Positions 1 through 5,947 of a DNA stretch of 5,947 bases are shown here, piece after piece (position 1 is the stretch's first letter; each line of letters opens with the position of its first letter). Position numbers and translations under genes: made by a program. The DNA is taken from NCBI GenBank assembly GCA_019246575.1, contig JAFAQG010000432.1, positions 1 to 5,947 of the forward strand. Direction: 5' to 3'. The DNA comes from Acidobacteriaceae bacterium (lineage in GTDB: Bacteria > Acidobacteriota > Terriglobia > Bryobacterales > Bryobacteraceae). The notes under the pieces are model-generated. The model was not told the origin of the DNA and did no database searches. It was given only the letters and a program-made list of their open reading frames with translations.

Positions 1-326
1 TTGCACCACCCGCACTGCATTTCGGTCCCCCCGTTGCCGACGATCGCGTTCCAGTAGCGGTCCGTCTCTTCCTGATTGTCCGTCGCGATCTGGAAGGAAA
101 AGGCCTCGCCGTGTTTGAATGGTGGACCGCCGTTCAGACCTAGACAGGGAATGCCTAGGACCGTGAACTCCACTGTCAGCACATCGCCTTTTTTACCGCC
201 AGGATAATCAGCGGGGGCCTCGTGAATAGCGGTTACTTCACTGTCCGGAAAGGTCGCCGCGTAGAACCGCGCGGCCTCGTGCGCGTCTTTGTCGAACCAC
301 AGGCAAATTGTGTTCTTTGGCTTCAT
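1..326 (-). CDS. PhnB-like VOC (glyoxalase-fold) protein, 3' end missing
   Basis: Reading leftward from an ATG at 326-324 gives 108 open codons to the window edge, starting MKPKNTICLWFDKDAHEAARF. The N-terminal pattern, I-x-x-x-LWFD-x-DAHEAARFYAATFPDSEV at residues 7-31, then the GDVLTVEF and LGIPCLGLNGGPPFKHGEAFSF stretches and a late DRYWNAIVGNGG plus CGWC, matches the PhnB / '3-demethylubiquinone-9 3-methyltransferase' domain family. That family name is historical: members are vicinal-oxygen-chelate fold proteins of mostly unproven function and should not be read as ubiquinone methyltransferases. Family members usually run to roughly 140-160 residues, so about 40 C-terminal residues lie outside the window. 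The start follows the upstream small gene's stop by 37 bases, so co-transcription with it is plausible. No strong ribosome binding site is visible. Family assignment is firm; substrate is unknown. Confidence 0.9.
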   Translation of the reverse strand, partial: MKPKNTICLWFDKDAHEAARFYAATFPDSEVTAIHEAPADYPGGKKGDVLTVEFTVLGIPCLGLNGGPPFKHGEAFSFQIATDNQEETDRYWNAIVGNGGTEMQCGWC

Positions 327-363
327 GTTCGTGTGTCCCGTGTGCCCGATGCTCGCATTCGCA

Positions 364-747
364 TCAGCCGAGCCAATCGCGTATCAACTCTGCGGGATCG
401 CTATTCAGATCCACGCTCTTGTGTGAGACCTCGCCGTTCGGCTCGACGAAATTCGCTCGAATCCCGTCGGCTGTCGGCTCCAGGTCCAGCTTCCGGCCTT
501 TCGCTTCCAGGCGTAAGGTCGTGTCCAGCCAAGCGACGTAGATTTTCGTCCGAAGACGGTGACCGGTCTCCGCAGCCTTGTCCAGCAGTGTCTTCGTAAA
601 TTGCGAGTTCTTCAACTCCGCTGCCCAGGGAGCGGCAGCTGTCGTTCGCGCGCGTTCCTCACTGTTCCGCTGAGCGGCGGTCGGGTCTCGTTCCTCCCGC
701 GATTCCAGGTTTTTCAACGAGTTCTCGAGATTGTCCAAAAAGCTCAT
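364..747 (-). CDS. conserved-looking small protein of unknown function (127 aa)
   Basis: I do not recognise a named family. The protein starts MSFLDNLENSLKNLESREER. Residues 1-35 are highly charged with leucines spaced like a short amphipathic or coiled-coil helix, and an Ala/Thr-rich hinge follows at about 34-43. The C-terminal half looks folded: a helical stretch WAAELKNSQFTKTLLDKAAE (41-60), then alternating beta-like segments (TKIYVAWLDTTLRLEAKGRKL, DGIRANFVEPNGEV) and a final helix around DPAELIRDWLG. There is no signal peptide, membrane segment or cysteine, so a soluble cytoplasmic protein is expected. It lies 109 bases after the response regulator stop and 37 bases before the PhnB-like gene, all in the same direction. 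An opposite-strand reading of 125 codons (222-599) is Arg/Ser/Pro-rich and not credible. The gene is probably real because the composition is protein-like and the spacing tidy. Its function is unknown. Confidence 0.75.
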   Translation of the reverse strand: MSFLDNLENSLKNLESREERDPTAAQRNSEERARTTAAAPWAAELKNSQFTKTLLDKAAETGHRLRTKIYVAWLDTTLRLEAKGRKLDLEPTADGIRANFVEPNGEVSHKSVDLNSDPAELIRDWLG

Positions 748-856
748 GCCTGTTTAATTATCGTCGGAATAGAGTTGCGTTCGATGTGCGTGTCGATACG
801 CAATTCCTGGATTTGCCGTCGTTTCGCAAAAACGCGATATATTCGCTAATCTGGTT
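748..856 (-). other. 109-bp gap between regulator gene and small hypothetical gene
   Basis: This gap is locally more AT-rich than the flanking genes. On the minus strand it begins with a weak hairpin and T-run just after the regulator's stop (listed separately). Close to the small gene it contains GATAAT (complement of 757-762), which resembles a -10 box but has no convincing -35 partner and sits only 9 bases from the ATG. The gap could therefore separate the two-component operon from a second leftward unit, but no promoter can be assigned with confidence. Confidence 0.35.
828..846 (-). terminator. weak candidate intrinsic terminator after the response regulator gene
   Basis: On the minus strand, 11 bases after the regulator's TGA, GCGA-ATATA-TCGC forms a four-pair stem with a five-base loop. 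It is followed by G and then five T residues. The T-run has the right position for a Rho-independent terminator, but a four-base-pair stem is short. The same TCGC can also pair with a GCGA just beyond the T-run (824-827), giving an alternative hairpin. The call is tentative. Confidence 0.25.
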
Positions 857-2257
857 TCAGACCGCCGACGTTGCCGATGACTGACCCTCGTCCGCCGCTT
901 CCGTTTCCATTCCCATCTGCGACAATCGATATCGCAGCGCATTCCGCGTAAGCCCAAGCATCCGGGCAGCGCGGCTCTTGTTGCCGTTTGCCCTCCGCAA
1001 GGCCTCGCGTATCATCATCTGTTCCCAGTGCTCCAGCGTTTCGCCTTCTGGCAACACCGGCGCTTGTTGCGAGGTGGCAGCGCTCATTCCGCCGCGAGGG
1101 GCCTCAATTCGAATATCCGCGGGCTGCAACACCTCGCCTGATGCCAGCACAAGACTGCGCTCAATCGTGTTCTCAAGCTCGCGCACATTTCCAGGCCAGG
1201 AATGATTGAGCAGCCGGTCAATAGCCCCCGGGCTAATCTCATGCGCGATGGCGCCCAATTCTTTCCACAGCTTCTCGACGAAGTGAATCGCAAGAAACGG
1301 AATATCTTCTTTCCGCTCGCGCAGCGGGGGGATATTGATCGGCACCACGTTCAGGCGGTAGTAGAGGTCTTCGCGGAAGCGCCCTTCTTCGAGCGCCGCC
1401 CGTAAATCGGCATTCGTCGCCGCGATCACACGCACGTCCACATGCCGCGTGACATTCGACCCCAAGCGCTCGAACTGCCGTTCCTGAAGGACTCGCAGCA
1501 GCTTAAGTTGAATGTTGCCCGGAACATCACCGATCTCATCCAGGAACACTGTGCCCTGGTCAGCTTGCTCGAACTTTCCCGGTTTACTCGTGTTCGCCCC
1601 GGTAAACGCCCCCTTTTCATACCCGAAGAGTTCGCTTTCCATGAGGTTTTCGGGGATTGCGGTGCAGTTGATCTTTACGAATGGCTGGTTCTTTCGCGGC
1701 GAGTGCTGATGAATGGCGCGCGCAATCATGTCCTTGCCGACACCACTCTCGCCCGCGAGCAGCACGGTCGCCCTGGTAGGCGCAACCCGTTCGACTGTAT
1801 GAAAAATGTCGCGCATCGCGGGACTGCGCCCGACAATGTTGTCAAACTCATAGCGCTGGTCCAATTGCTCGCGAAGGCGCTGATTCTCCGCTCTGAGCCA
1901 CTGAACCGCGAGTCCCTTCTGTACAACCGTCGTCAGGTGATCGAGCGAAAATGGCTTCTGCAAAAAATCGCTCGCACCGAGTTTCATCGCCTCCACGGCC
2001 GCATCAACGGAGCCATGCGCGGTTATGACAATGACGGCCGCCTGAACGCCCCTCGCATGCAAGTTGCGAATGAACTCGAGCCCATCCATGCCCGGCAACC
2101 GCAGATCCGTGATGACGAGATTCGCCATCGGTGCGAGCGGGATCGCTTGCTCCGCGCTCGCTGTACTGTCCACCTCGAACCCTGCCGATTCCAGGTGAAG
2201 ATGCACCACTCGCCGCAGCTTCTCTTCGTCTTCGACCAGTAATATGCGAGAACTCAT
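857..2257 (-). CDS. NtrC-family sigma-54-dependent response regulator
   Basis: A 466-residue cytoplasmic transcription activator with complete three-domain architecture. The receiver domain (about 1-120) shows the acidic pair E9/D10, phosphoacceptor D51 in [13 protein letters not shown]79 and K101. The AAA+ sigma-54 interaction domain (about 140-370) has Walker A GESGVGKD (169-176), the sigma-54-contacting GAFTGA loop (216-221), Walker B VFLDE (237-241), arginines in [11 protein letters not shown] (R295, R301), and sensor [10 protein letters not shown] (354-361). A Fis-type helix-turn-helix ends the fold (about 410-450, with [20 protein letters not shown]), followed by a short acidic tail. 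All key residues are intact, so it should be phosphorylated by the kinase encoded upstream, oligomerise, and hydrolyse ATP to open sigma-54 RNA polymerase complexes. Its ATG overlaps the kinase stop (ATGA), implying translational coupling. The length is normal for the family. Which promoters it controls cannot be read from this window; PilR-, ZraR- or AtoC-like roles are all possible. Confidence 0.97.
   Translation of the reverse strand: MSSRILLVEDEEKLRRVVHLHLESAGFEVDSTASAEQAIPLAPMANLVITDLRLPGMDGLEFIRNLHARGVQAAVIVITAHGSVDAAVEAMKLGASDFLQKPFSLDHLTTVVQKGLAVQWLRAENQRLREQLDQRYEFDNIVGRSPAMRDIFHTVERVAPTRATVLLAGESGVGKDMIARAIHQHSPRKNQPFVKINCTAIPENLMESELFGYEKGAFTGANTSKPGKFEQADQGTVFLDEIGDVPGNIQLKLLRVLQERQFERLGSNVTRHVDVRVIAATNADLRAALEEGRFREDLYYRLNVVPINIPPLRERKEDIPFLAIHFVEKLWKELGAIAHEISPGAIDRLLNHSWPGNVRELENTIERSLVLASGEVLQPADIRIEAPRGGMSAATSQQAPVLPEGETLEHWEQMMIREALRRANGNKSRAARMLGLTRNALRYRLSQMGMETEAADEGQSSATSAV
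2254..2257 (-). other. ATGA stop/start overlap coupling kinase and regulator
   Basis: On the minus strand the regulator's ATG (2257-2255) and the kinase's TGA (2256-2254) share bases in the tetranucleotide ATGA. This arrangement is typical of termination-reinitiation coupling and fits a kinase and regulator kept in a fixed ratio. Confidence 0.9.
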
Positions 2258-3531
2258 GCCGGCTGCGTCTTCGGTAGTGTCACCTCGACTGTGGTGCCCA
2301 CGCCCGGTTCGCTGAACACGTTAATGCGCCCGTGATGCTCATCGACGATCTTCGATACGATAGCAAGTCCTAAACCGACTCCGTTTGGCTTGGTCGTAAA
2401 AAACGGATTGAAGATGTTCTCGAGGTGCTGCCGCGGGATGCCCTCGCCCTGGTCTATCACGAAGATGCGAACCAGCTCGTCTGACGCGTTCGCCCTGATT
2501 TCCACCTCTTTGCCGGGTGCGCTCCCCTGAATCGCATTTTGCAGCAGGTTCGATATGGCGATTTTCAGAAGCTCCGGATCGAAAGCAAAAGCGAGTTGCG
2601 GATCCTGCATGCGAATACTCACCTGTACGTCGCGCGCCGCGGCAAGCTCTTTCAAGTGCCGCGCCACTTCATGCAGCGCCGGCCGCAGCTCCGCGATCAC
2701 CGGCCGGACCTGCAGAGGCCGGGCGAAATCGAGAAAACTTGAAACCAATCCGTTGATCCGGTCGACCTCTGCCACGATATATCCTGCCATTTCGGACATC
2801 ACCTCCGGACGCTGGCGCGCTATCTCTTTCATCAGAATCTCGGCCGATCCCTTGATGGTCCCCAAGGGATTCCTCAACTCGTGAGCCAGTCCCGCTGTCA
2901 ACTGACCGAGCGCCGCCAGACGTTCGCTGCGCCTCAATGACGCCTCGGCGCGCATGAGACTTGTGTTGGACTCCGAAAGCCGCTCTACCGCTTCCTGTGT
3001 TCGCGCCATCTCCTCCCGTTTGGCTTTGGCCTGCTGGTAGACGAGGAAAGCAACAATGGCGAAAAACCCGACGCGCATGGACATGAGGCTGACATATCCC
3101 TCCGGCAGCTTAGTTTTCCGGTAATCGATAAAAATGGGAAGAAGAAAGCAAAGATAACCAGCGGCGGCGAGCGCTGTAACAATAAATACGCCGCGAAGCT
3201 CGAAAATTGTCGCTGCCGAAACAACGGGAATCAGGAAAATTGGGTAGTAATAGGAAAGGACTCCGTACGTCCATCCGATGATTAAATAGCTCAAAACCAA
3301 TTTCAGACCGACGGAAGCGATTTGTCCGTCTTTGGAAGAGAAGAATTGCACCCGTCTTTCTATAACCTGAAGCGCTCCGATCAATGGCACCAGAATGTAC
3401 AAATCATAGTTTGTCTCCGGCGCGGTGATCAGCAGAACGGCGACAAACAGCATCCAGGCGAAGTCCTGCGGCTGAAAGAAATTGCGCCAGCGCGCGCGTC
3501 CTTTGCTGACTTGAATGGTTTCGGTGGCCAT
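2254..3531 (-). CDS. membrane-bound sensor histidine kinase, partner of the NtrC-type regulator
   Basis: The 425-residue protein has an N-terminal sensor with about six hydrophobic segments (roughly 24-37, 43-57, 74-94, 97-110, 114-134 and 154-165). These are joined by very short loops, so there is no sizeable periplasmic domain. A charged coiled-coil linker (about 166-205) follows. The HisKA domain carries the phosphoacceptor H217 in LAHELRNP. The HATPase domain shows the N box (SNLLQNA, N332), G1 DQGEGI (360-365), F box FNPFFTTK (374-381) and G2 GVGLGLAI (384-391). All catalytic motifs are present. No PAS or HAMP domain is evident between membrane and kinase core. The signal is therefore probably sensed within or at the membrane. 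A polytopic sensor paired with an NtrC-type regulator recalls PilS/PilR, but this is only an architectural resemblance. The ATG at 3531 is preceded by GGAAG almost directly adjacent, which is too close for an ideal ribosome binding site. It is the first ATG of the frame, and the next methionine is residue 27, inside the first membrane segment. Confidence 0.96.
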   Translation of the reverse strand: MATETIQVSKGRARWRNFFQPQDFAWMLFVAVLLITAPETNYDLYILVPLIGALQVIERRVQFFSSKDGQIASVGLKLVLSYLIIGWTYGVLSYYYPIFLIPVVSAATIFELRGVFIVTALAAAGYLCFLLPIFIDYRKTKLPEGYVSLMSMRVGFFAIVAFLVYQQAKAKREEMARTQEAVERLSESNTSLMRAEASLRRSERLAALGQLTAGLAHELRNPLGTIKGSAEILMKEIARQRPEVMSEMAGYIVAEVDRINGLVSSFLDFARPLQVRPVIAELRPALHEVARHLKELAAARDVQVSIRMQDPQLAFAFDPELLKIAISNLLQNAIQGSAPGKEVEIRANASDELVRIFVIDQGEGIPRQHLENIFNPFFTTKPNGVGLGLAIVSKIVDEHHGRINVFSEPGVGTTVEVTLPKTQPA

Positions 3532-3574
3532 CTTCCGGCTCTATGACAGAATAAAAGCAAGCCCCCCAGCAGTT
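3532..3574. promoter_or_regulatory. 43-bp divergent intergenic region between the kinase operon and the S1 gene
   Basis: The kinase (leftward) and S1 (rightward) start codons are 43 bases apart, so promoters for the two transcripts must sit here and probably extend into one or both coding regions. The gap contains a C-run (3562-3567) next to an A-rich stretch (ATAAAAGCAA, 3551-3560). TATGAC (3542-3547) is a fair -10-like hexamer for rightward transcription but lacks a good -35 at 16-18 bases. No Shine-Dalgarno sequence precedes the S1 ATG, as is also true of some known S1 genes. The location is certain; individual promoter boxes are not assigned. Confidence 0.45.
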
Positions 3575-5269
3575 ATGACTAACGACATCCCTAAGCCCGT
3601 ATTGTCCGCTGACGCCGCCGATCCAACGGAAGATACGAGCTTTGCCGAAGCTTTATCGAGCTTCGAACAACAGCGCGCCACCCGAAAGGAAGGCGAGACG
3701 ATAACGGGAACCGTCGTCTCCGTCGGACCGGAGGCCATCCTCGTCGATATCGGACGGAAAATCGAAGGTTCATTGCCCATTTCGAGGTGGCGCGAAACTG
3801 AATCTGATGACCCGCAGCCCGGTCGAACCGTTACAGTCAGCGTCGGTCCGCGCAACGAAGACGGCTATTACGAGCTCTCGACGATCAAAGTGGAGCGGCC
3901 CAAAGACTGGAGCGGGTTGCAGACCGCCTTCGCGGAAAAGCGCAACATCGCAGCCGTCGTCACCGAGCAGATCAAGGGCGGATTCCGTGTCGATATCGGC
4001 GTACCTGCGTTCCTACCTGCTTCTCGTAGCGGGGTTCGAGAGCAAGACGAAATGACGAACCTAGTGGGCCAGGAAATTCGCTGCCGCATTACGAAGCTCG
4101 ACATCGACAAAGAGGATATCGTCGTTGACCGGCGAGTCGTGCTGGAGCAAGAGCAGGCGGCGCGTCGCGAGCAGAGATTCTCGGAACTGCAGGAAGGAGC
4201 TGTTGTTCAAGGTCGGGTGCGCACTGTGACTGATTTCGGCGCGTTCCTCGATCTTGGCGGTGTCGACGGGTTACTTCACGTTAACGATATGTCTTGGTCG
4301 CGGATATCGAAGCCGAGCGATGTTGTAAAACCCGGCGACGAGCTGTCAGTCAAGATTCTTAAGATCGATCCCGCAACGCGCAAGATCGCTCTCGGCTTGA
4401 AACAGTTGCAGGATGATCCCTGGACAGTAGCTGCACGCAGTTTCAATGCCGGCGACCGCGTCACCGGTACGGTGTCTCGTCTCACCGATTTCGGCGCTTT
4501 CATCGAGCTGCTTCCCGGCGTCGATGGGCTCATCCACCTGTCTGAGCTGTCCTGGAATAAACGCGTCCGCCGGCCCGGCGACCTTCTCAAACCCGGCGAG
4601 CGTATCGAAGCCGTCGTTCTTCAGATCAATCCTGCCGAAAAGCGCATTGCACTCGGGTATAAGCAAGCTCTTGGCGATCCATGGGAAACCGTGTCGCAGC
4701 GGCTGCCGGTCGGTTCCGTCATCGAAGGTCCCGTCACGAATGTGACGCCTTTTGGCGCGTTTGTCGATGTCGGTGACGGCATCGAAGGTATGGTCCACAT
4801 CTCCGACATCACGAACGAGAAGCGGCTTGAGCATCCGCGCGAGAAACTGGGCAAAGGGCAAACGGTCAAAGCTGCCGTTGTGGAGGTGGATCGCGAACGC
4901 CGCCGGCTCCGCCTCAGCATGAAACAGCTCGAGCCCACAACGCTCGACCACTACATTTTGGAGCACCGGCCGGGTGAAACGGTCAGCGGACGATTGGTCG
5001 AAGTACGCGGAGATCGGGCCAAAGTGGAGCTCGGCGAGGGCGTCATCGCTACTTGCCAGCTGCAACAGGCCGAGGAGACCGCCACCAATGCACACCAGGG
5101 TACGGCGTCCGACGTTTCGTCGCTCGGAGCGATGCTTGCGGCCAAATGGAAGCAAGGCCCATCCGGCGGGCAAAAACAGGGAAAAGCACGCGCGGGCCAG
5201 GTTCGCAGCTTCCGAATCTCTGCGCTCGACCCCAAAAATCGCTCGATCGAGCTCGAACTGGCCAGCTAA
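3575..5269 (+). CDS. rpsA: 30S ribosomal protein S1
   Basis: The 564-residue protein carries six consecutive S1 (OB-fold) repeats, the layout of full-length bacterial S1 (557 residues in E. coli). Approximate positions are 40-107, 122-190, 207-277, 292-364, 379-450, and a divergent sixth at 466-564. Repeats 3 to 5 carry the classic RNA-binding signature (TDFGAFLDLGGVDGLLHVNDMSW, TDFGAFIELLPGVDGLIHLSELSW and TPFGAFVDVGDGIEGMVHISDI). The first two are the more degenerate, ribosome-docking type, with a leading SFAEALSSFEQQ helix. S1 tethers mRNA to the small subunit and supports initiation on structured or weak-SD messages. I chose ATG 3575 (MTNDIPKPV) over the in-frame ATG 3515. The longer form would add 20 residues unlike S1 N-termini and would run through the divergent kinase start. 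Odd point: the sixth repeat is split by a Ser/Gly/Gln/Lys-rich segment (about 497-540). The next gene is an ECF sigma factor in the same direction. Confidence 0.95.
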   Translation: MTNDIPKPVLSADAADPTEDTSFAEALSSFEQQRATRKEGETITGTVVSVGPEAILVDIGRKIEGSLPISRWRETESDDPQPGRTVTVSVGPRNEDGYYELSTIKVERPKDWSGLQTAFAEKRNIAAVVTEQIKGGFRVDIGVPAFLPASRSGVREQDEMTNLVGQEIRCRITKLDIDKEDIVVDRRVVLEQEQAARREQRFSELQEGAVVQGRVRTVTDFGAFLDLGGVDGLLHVNDMSWSRISKPSDVVKPGDELSVKILKIDPATRKIALGLKQLQDDPWTVAARSFNAGDRVTGTVSRLTDFGAFIELLPGVDGLIHLSELSWNKRVRRPGDLLKPGERIEAVVLQINPAEKRIALGYKQALGDPWETVSQRLPVGSVIEGPVTNVTPFGAFVDVGDGIEGMVHISDITNEKRLEHPREKLGKGQTVKAAVVEVDRERRRLRLSMKQLEPTTLDHYILEHRPGETVSGRLVEVRGDRAKVELGEGVIATCQLQQAEETATNAHQGTASDVSSLGAMLAAKWKQGPSGGQKQGKARAGQVRSFRISALDPKNRSIELELAS

Positions 5270-5299
5270 GTCCTGGGGCGGGCCGTCCTGACCCGAGAC

Positions 5300-5315
5300 C
5301 CCGGCTCCAACCGGG
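5300..5315 (+). other. GC-rich hairpin in the 124-bp gap after the S1 gene
   Basis: CCCGG (5300-5304) pairs with CCGGG (5311-5315) around a six-base CTCCAA loop, 30 bases after the S1 stop. No T-run follows, so it is not a standard Rho-independent terminator; it could act as an RNA 3' barrier or be incidental. A second imperfect hairpin, CCCAG-GTAC-TTGGG (5371-5384), lies just before the likely sigma factor start. I see no convincing promoter in 5270-5393, so readthrough from S1 into the sigma gene is possible. Confidence 0.3.
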
Positions 5316-5381
5316 ACCGTTGGTGACAGAATCGAATCTCATACGTCCATCCCTGTGGTGGACACCGAAGCCCAGGTACTT

Positions 5382-5388
5382 GGGAAAG
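5382..5388 (+). promoter_or_regulatory. Shine-Dalgarno-like GGGAAAG deciding the sigma factor start
   Basis: The purine run GGGAAAG ends five bases before GTG 5394, which is good spacing for a ribosome binding site. The other in-frame upstream starts, GTG 5355 and GTG 5358, have only a pyrimidine-rich sequence ahead of them. This is the main reason for choosing 5394. Confidence 0.5.
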
Positions 5389-5393
5389 TAGCC

Positions 5394-5947
5394 GTGCGGA
5401 GCACCACCGAGCGGTCAGACGAAAAGGCTGTCATCCGCGCGGCGCAACGAGGAGACGCGGACGCCTTCGAGCAGCTTGTCCGGTCCTACGATCAAACCGT
5501 CCTCCGCATGGCGTTGAATGTGCTTCGGTCCGAAGAAGACGCCCGCGATGTCTACCAGGAAGCCTTCCTCCGCGTTTACCGCAACCTGCCGAAGTTCCGG
5601 TTCGATTGCAGCTTCCGTACCTGGCTCTATCGAATTGTTGCGAACCTCTGTCTCGATCAGCTGAGGCGTCGCAAAGTCCGGAAGGAAGAGACCTCAGCCG
5701 TGGACACCAAAGACGGGGAAGTGGACCGGTTTCAGTTTGTCGCCGAAGACCGCGCCTCAGTCGATCCGCAGCGGCGGCTGATGAGTGCGGAGGTAAATAG
5801 CCGGATCCAGCAAGTCATGGATCAGCTCACGCCCCGCGAGCGTATCGTCTTCGAGATGCGTCATTACCAGGGCATGCGGCTTCGCGCTATAGGAGAGGCG
5901 CTCGGGGTCACGGAAGAAGCCGCCAAAAACTGCCTGTTTCGCGCCAC
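5394..5947 (+). CDS. ECF (RpoE-like) RNA polymerase sigma factor, 3' end missing
   Basis: From GTG 5394 the frame is open for 184 codons and leaves the window inside region 4. Residues 25-94 form sigma-70 region 2: FEQLVRSYDQ, the core-polymerase-binding DVYQEAFLRVYRNL (52-65), and the promoter -10-contacting SFRTWLYRIVANLCLDQLRRRK (73-94). A roughly 40-residue, charged linker (95-136) replaces region 3, as is diagnostic of ECF sigmas. Region 4 (137-184) includes LTPRERIVFEMRHYQGMRLRAIGEALGVTEEAAKNCLFRA, a -35-binding helix-turn-helix. Only the last few codons should be missing. There is no ATG start: GTG 5394 has a good ribosome binding site, while GTG 5355 or 5358 would add 12-13 residues. 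ECF factors often precede an anti-sigma gene, which would lie beyond the right edge. Target promoters and the inducing signal cannot be read here. Confidence 0.93.
   Translation, partial: MRSTTERSDEKAVIRAAQRGDADAFEQLVRSYDQTVLRMALNVLRSEEDARDVYQEAFLRVYRNLPKFRFDCSFRTWLYRIVANLCLDQLRRRKVRKEETSAVDTKDGEVDRFQFVAEDRASVDPQRRLMSAEVNSRIQQVMDQLTPRERIVFEMRHYQGMRLRAIGEALGVTEEAAKNCLFRA

Noticed and set aside
222..599. A 125-codon open frame on the plus strand
   Set aside because: The product is Arg/Ser/Pro-rich and low in structure. It overlaps, on the opposite strand, both the well-supported PhnB-like gene and the small hypothetical gene.
1442..2242. A 266-codon open frame on the plus strand antisense to the response regulator
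   Set aside because: It lies wholly opposite a gene with intact receiver and AAA+ motifs. Long antisense frames are common opposite GC-rich NtrC-family genes, and the translation shows no recognisable domain.
3556..3571. Sigma-54-like site on the minus strand ahead of the kinase, with an exact TTGCT at the -12 position
   Set aside because: The invariant GG at -24 is GC and the rest of the -24 box does not fit, so autoregulation by the NtrC-type protein through this site is not supported.
3515..3574. Extended S1 start at ATG 3515
   Set aside because: The added 20 residues do not resemble S1 N-termini and are read through the kinase start codon. ATG 3575 gives a normal S1 length and beginning.
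4200..4920. Similar DNA segments about 255-260 bases apart that look like a tandem repeat
   Set aside because: They are the homologous S1 domains of one protein (repeats 3, 4 and 5), not a mobile or DNA-level repeat array.
4346..5173. A 275-codon open frame on the minus strand antisense to the S1 gene
   Set aside because: It mirrors the repeated S1 codons, has no recognised domain, and runs opposite a certain gene. It is best explained as a codon-bias shadow.

Overview
The window is about 5.9 kb of GC-rich bacterial DNA carrying six protein-coding genes, two of them cut by the window edges. It contains no RNA gene, mobile element, CRISPR array or clear repeat. The gene content and protein style (a sigma-54 two-component pair, a six-domain ribosomal protein S1, and an ECF sigma factor ending in a TEEAAKNCLFRA-type helix-turn-helix) suggest an Acidobacteriota-like soil or environmental bacterium. 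That placement is inference from protein resemblance; nothing in the window proves it.

Layout. The left 60% is read leftward (minus strand), in this transcription order: a membrane sensor histidine kinase (3531 to 2254), an NtrC-family sigma-54-dependent response regulator (2257 to 857, overlapping the kinase stop in an ATGA), a small protein of unknown function (747 to 364), and a PhnB-like VOC/glyoxalase-fold protein (326 to the left edge, partial). The right 40% is read rightward: ribosomal protein S1 (3575 to 5269), then an ECF-type sigma-70 family factor (probably GTG at 5394, running off the right edge). The two transcription directions diverge from a gap of only 43 bases (3532-3574), which must hold or border the promoters of both the S1 gene and the two-component operon.

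How the parts work together. The kinase and regulator form a translationally coupled phosphorelay. The kinase has about six membrane segments, a coiled coil, an HisKA helix with H217 and an HATPase domain. The regulator has a receiver (D51), an AAA+ domain with intact GAFTGA loop, and a Fis-type DNA-binding domain. The output is therefore activation of sigma-54 promoters elsewhere. A polytopic sensor with an NtrC-type partner recalls PilS/PilR, but no target is visible here. S1 and the ECF sigma factor are probably unrelated housekeeping and regulatory genes that share a direction.

I see mostly well-known families. The points worth a second look are the sensor domain of the kinase, the expanded sixth S1 domain, the compressed divergent promoter region, and the uncharacterised 127-residue protein. 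I found no convincing undescribed system.
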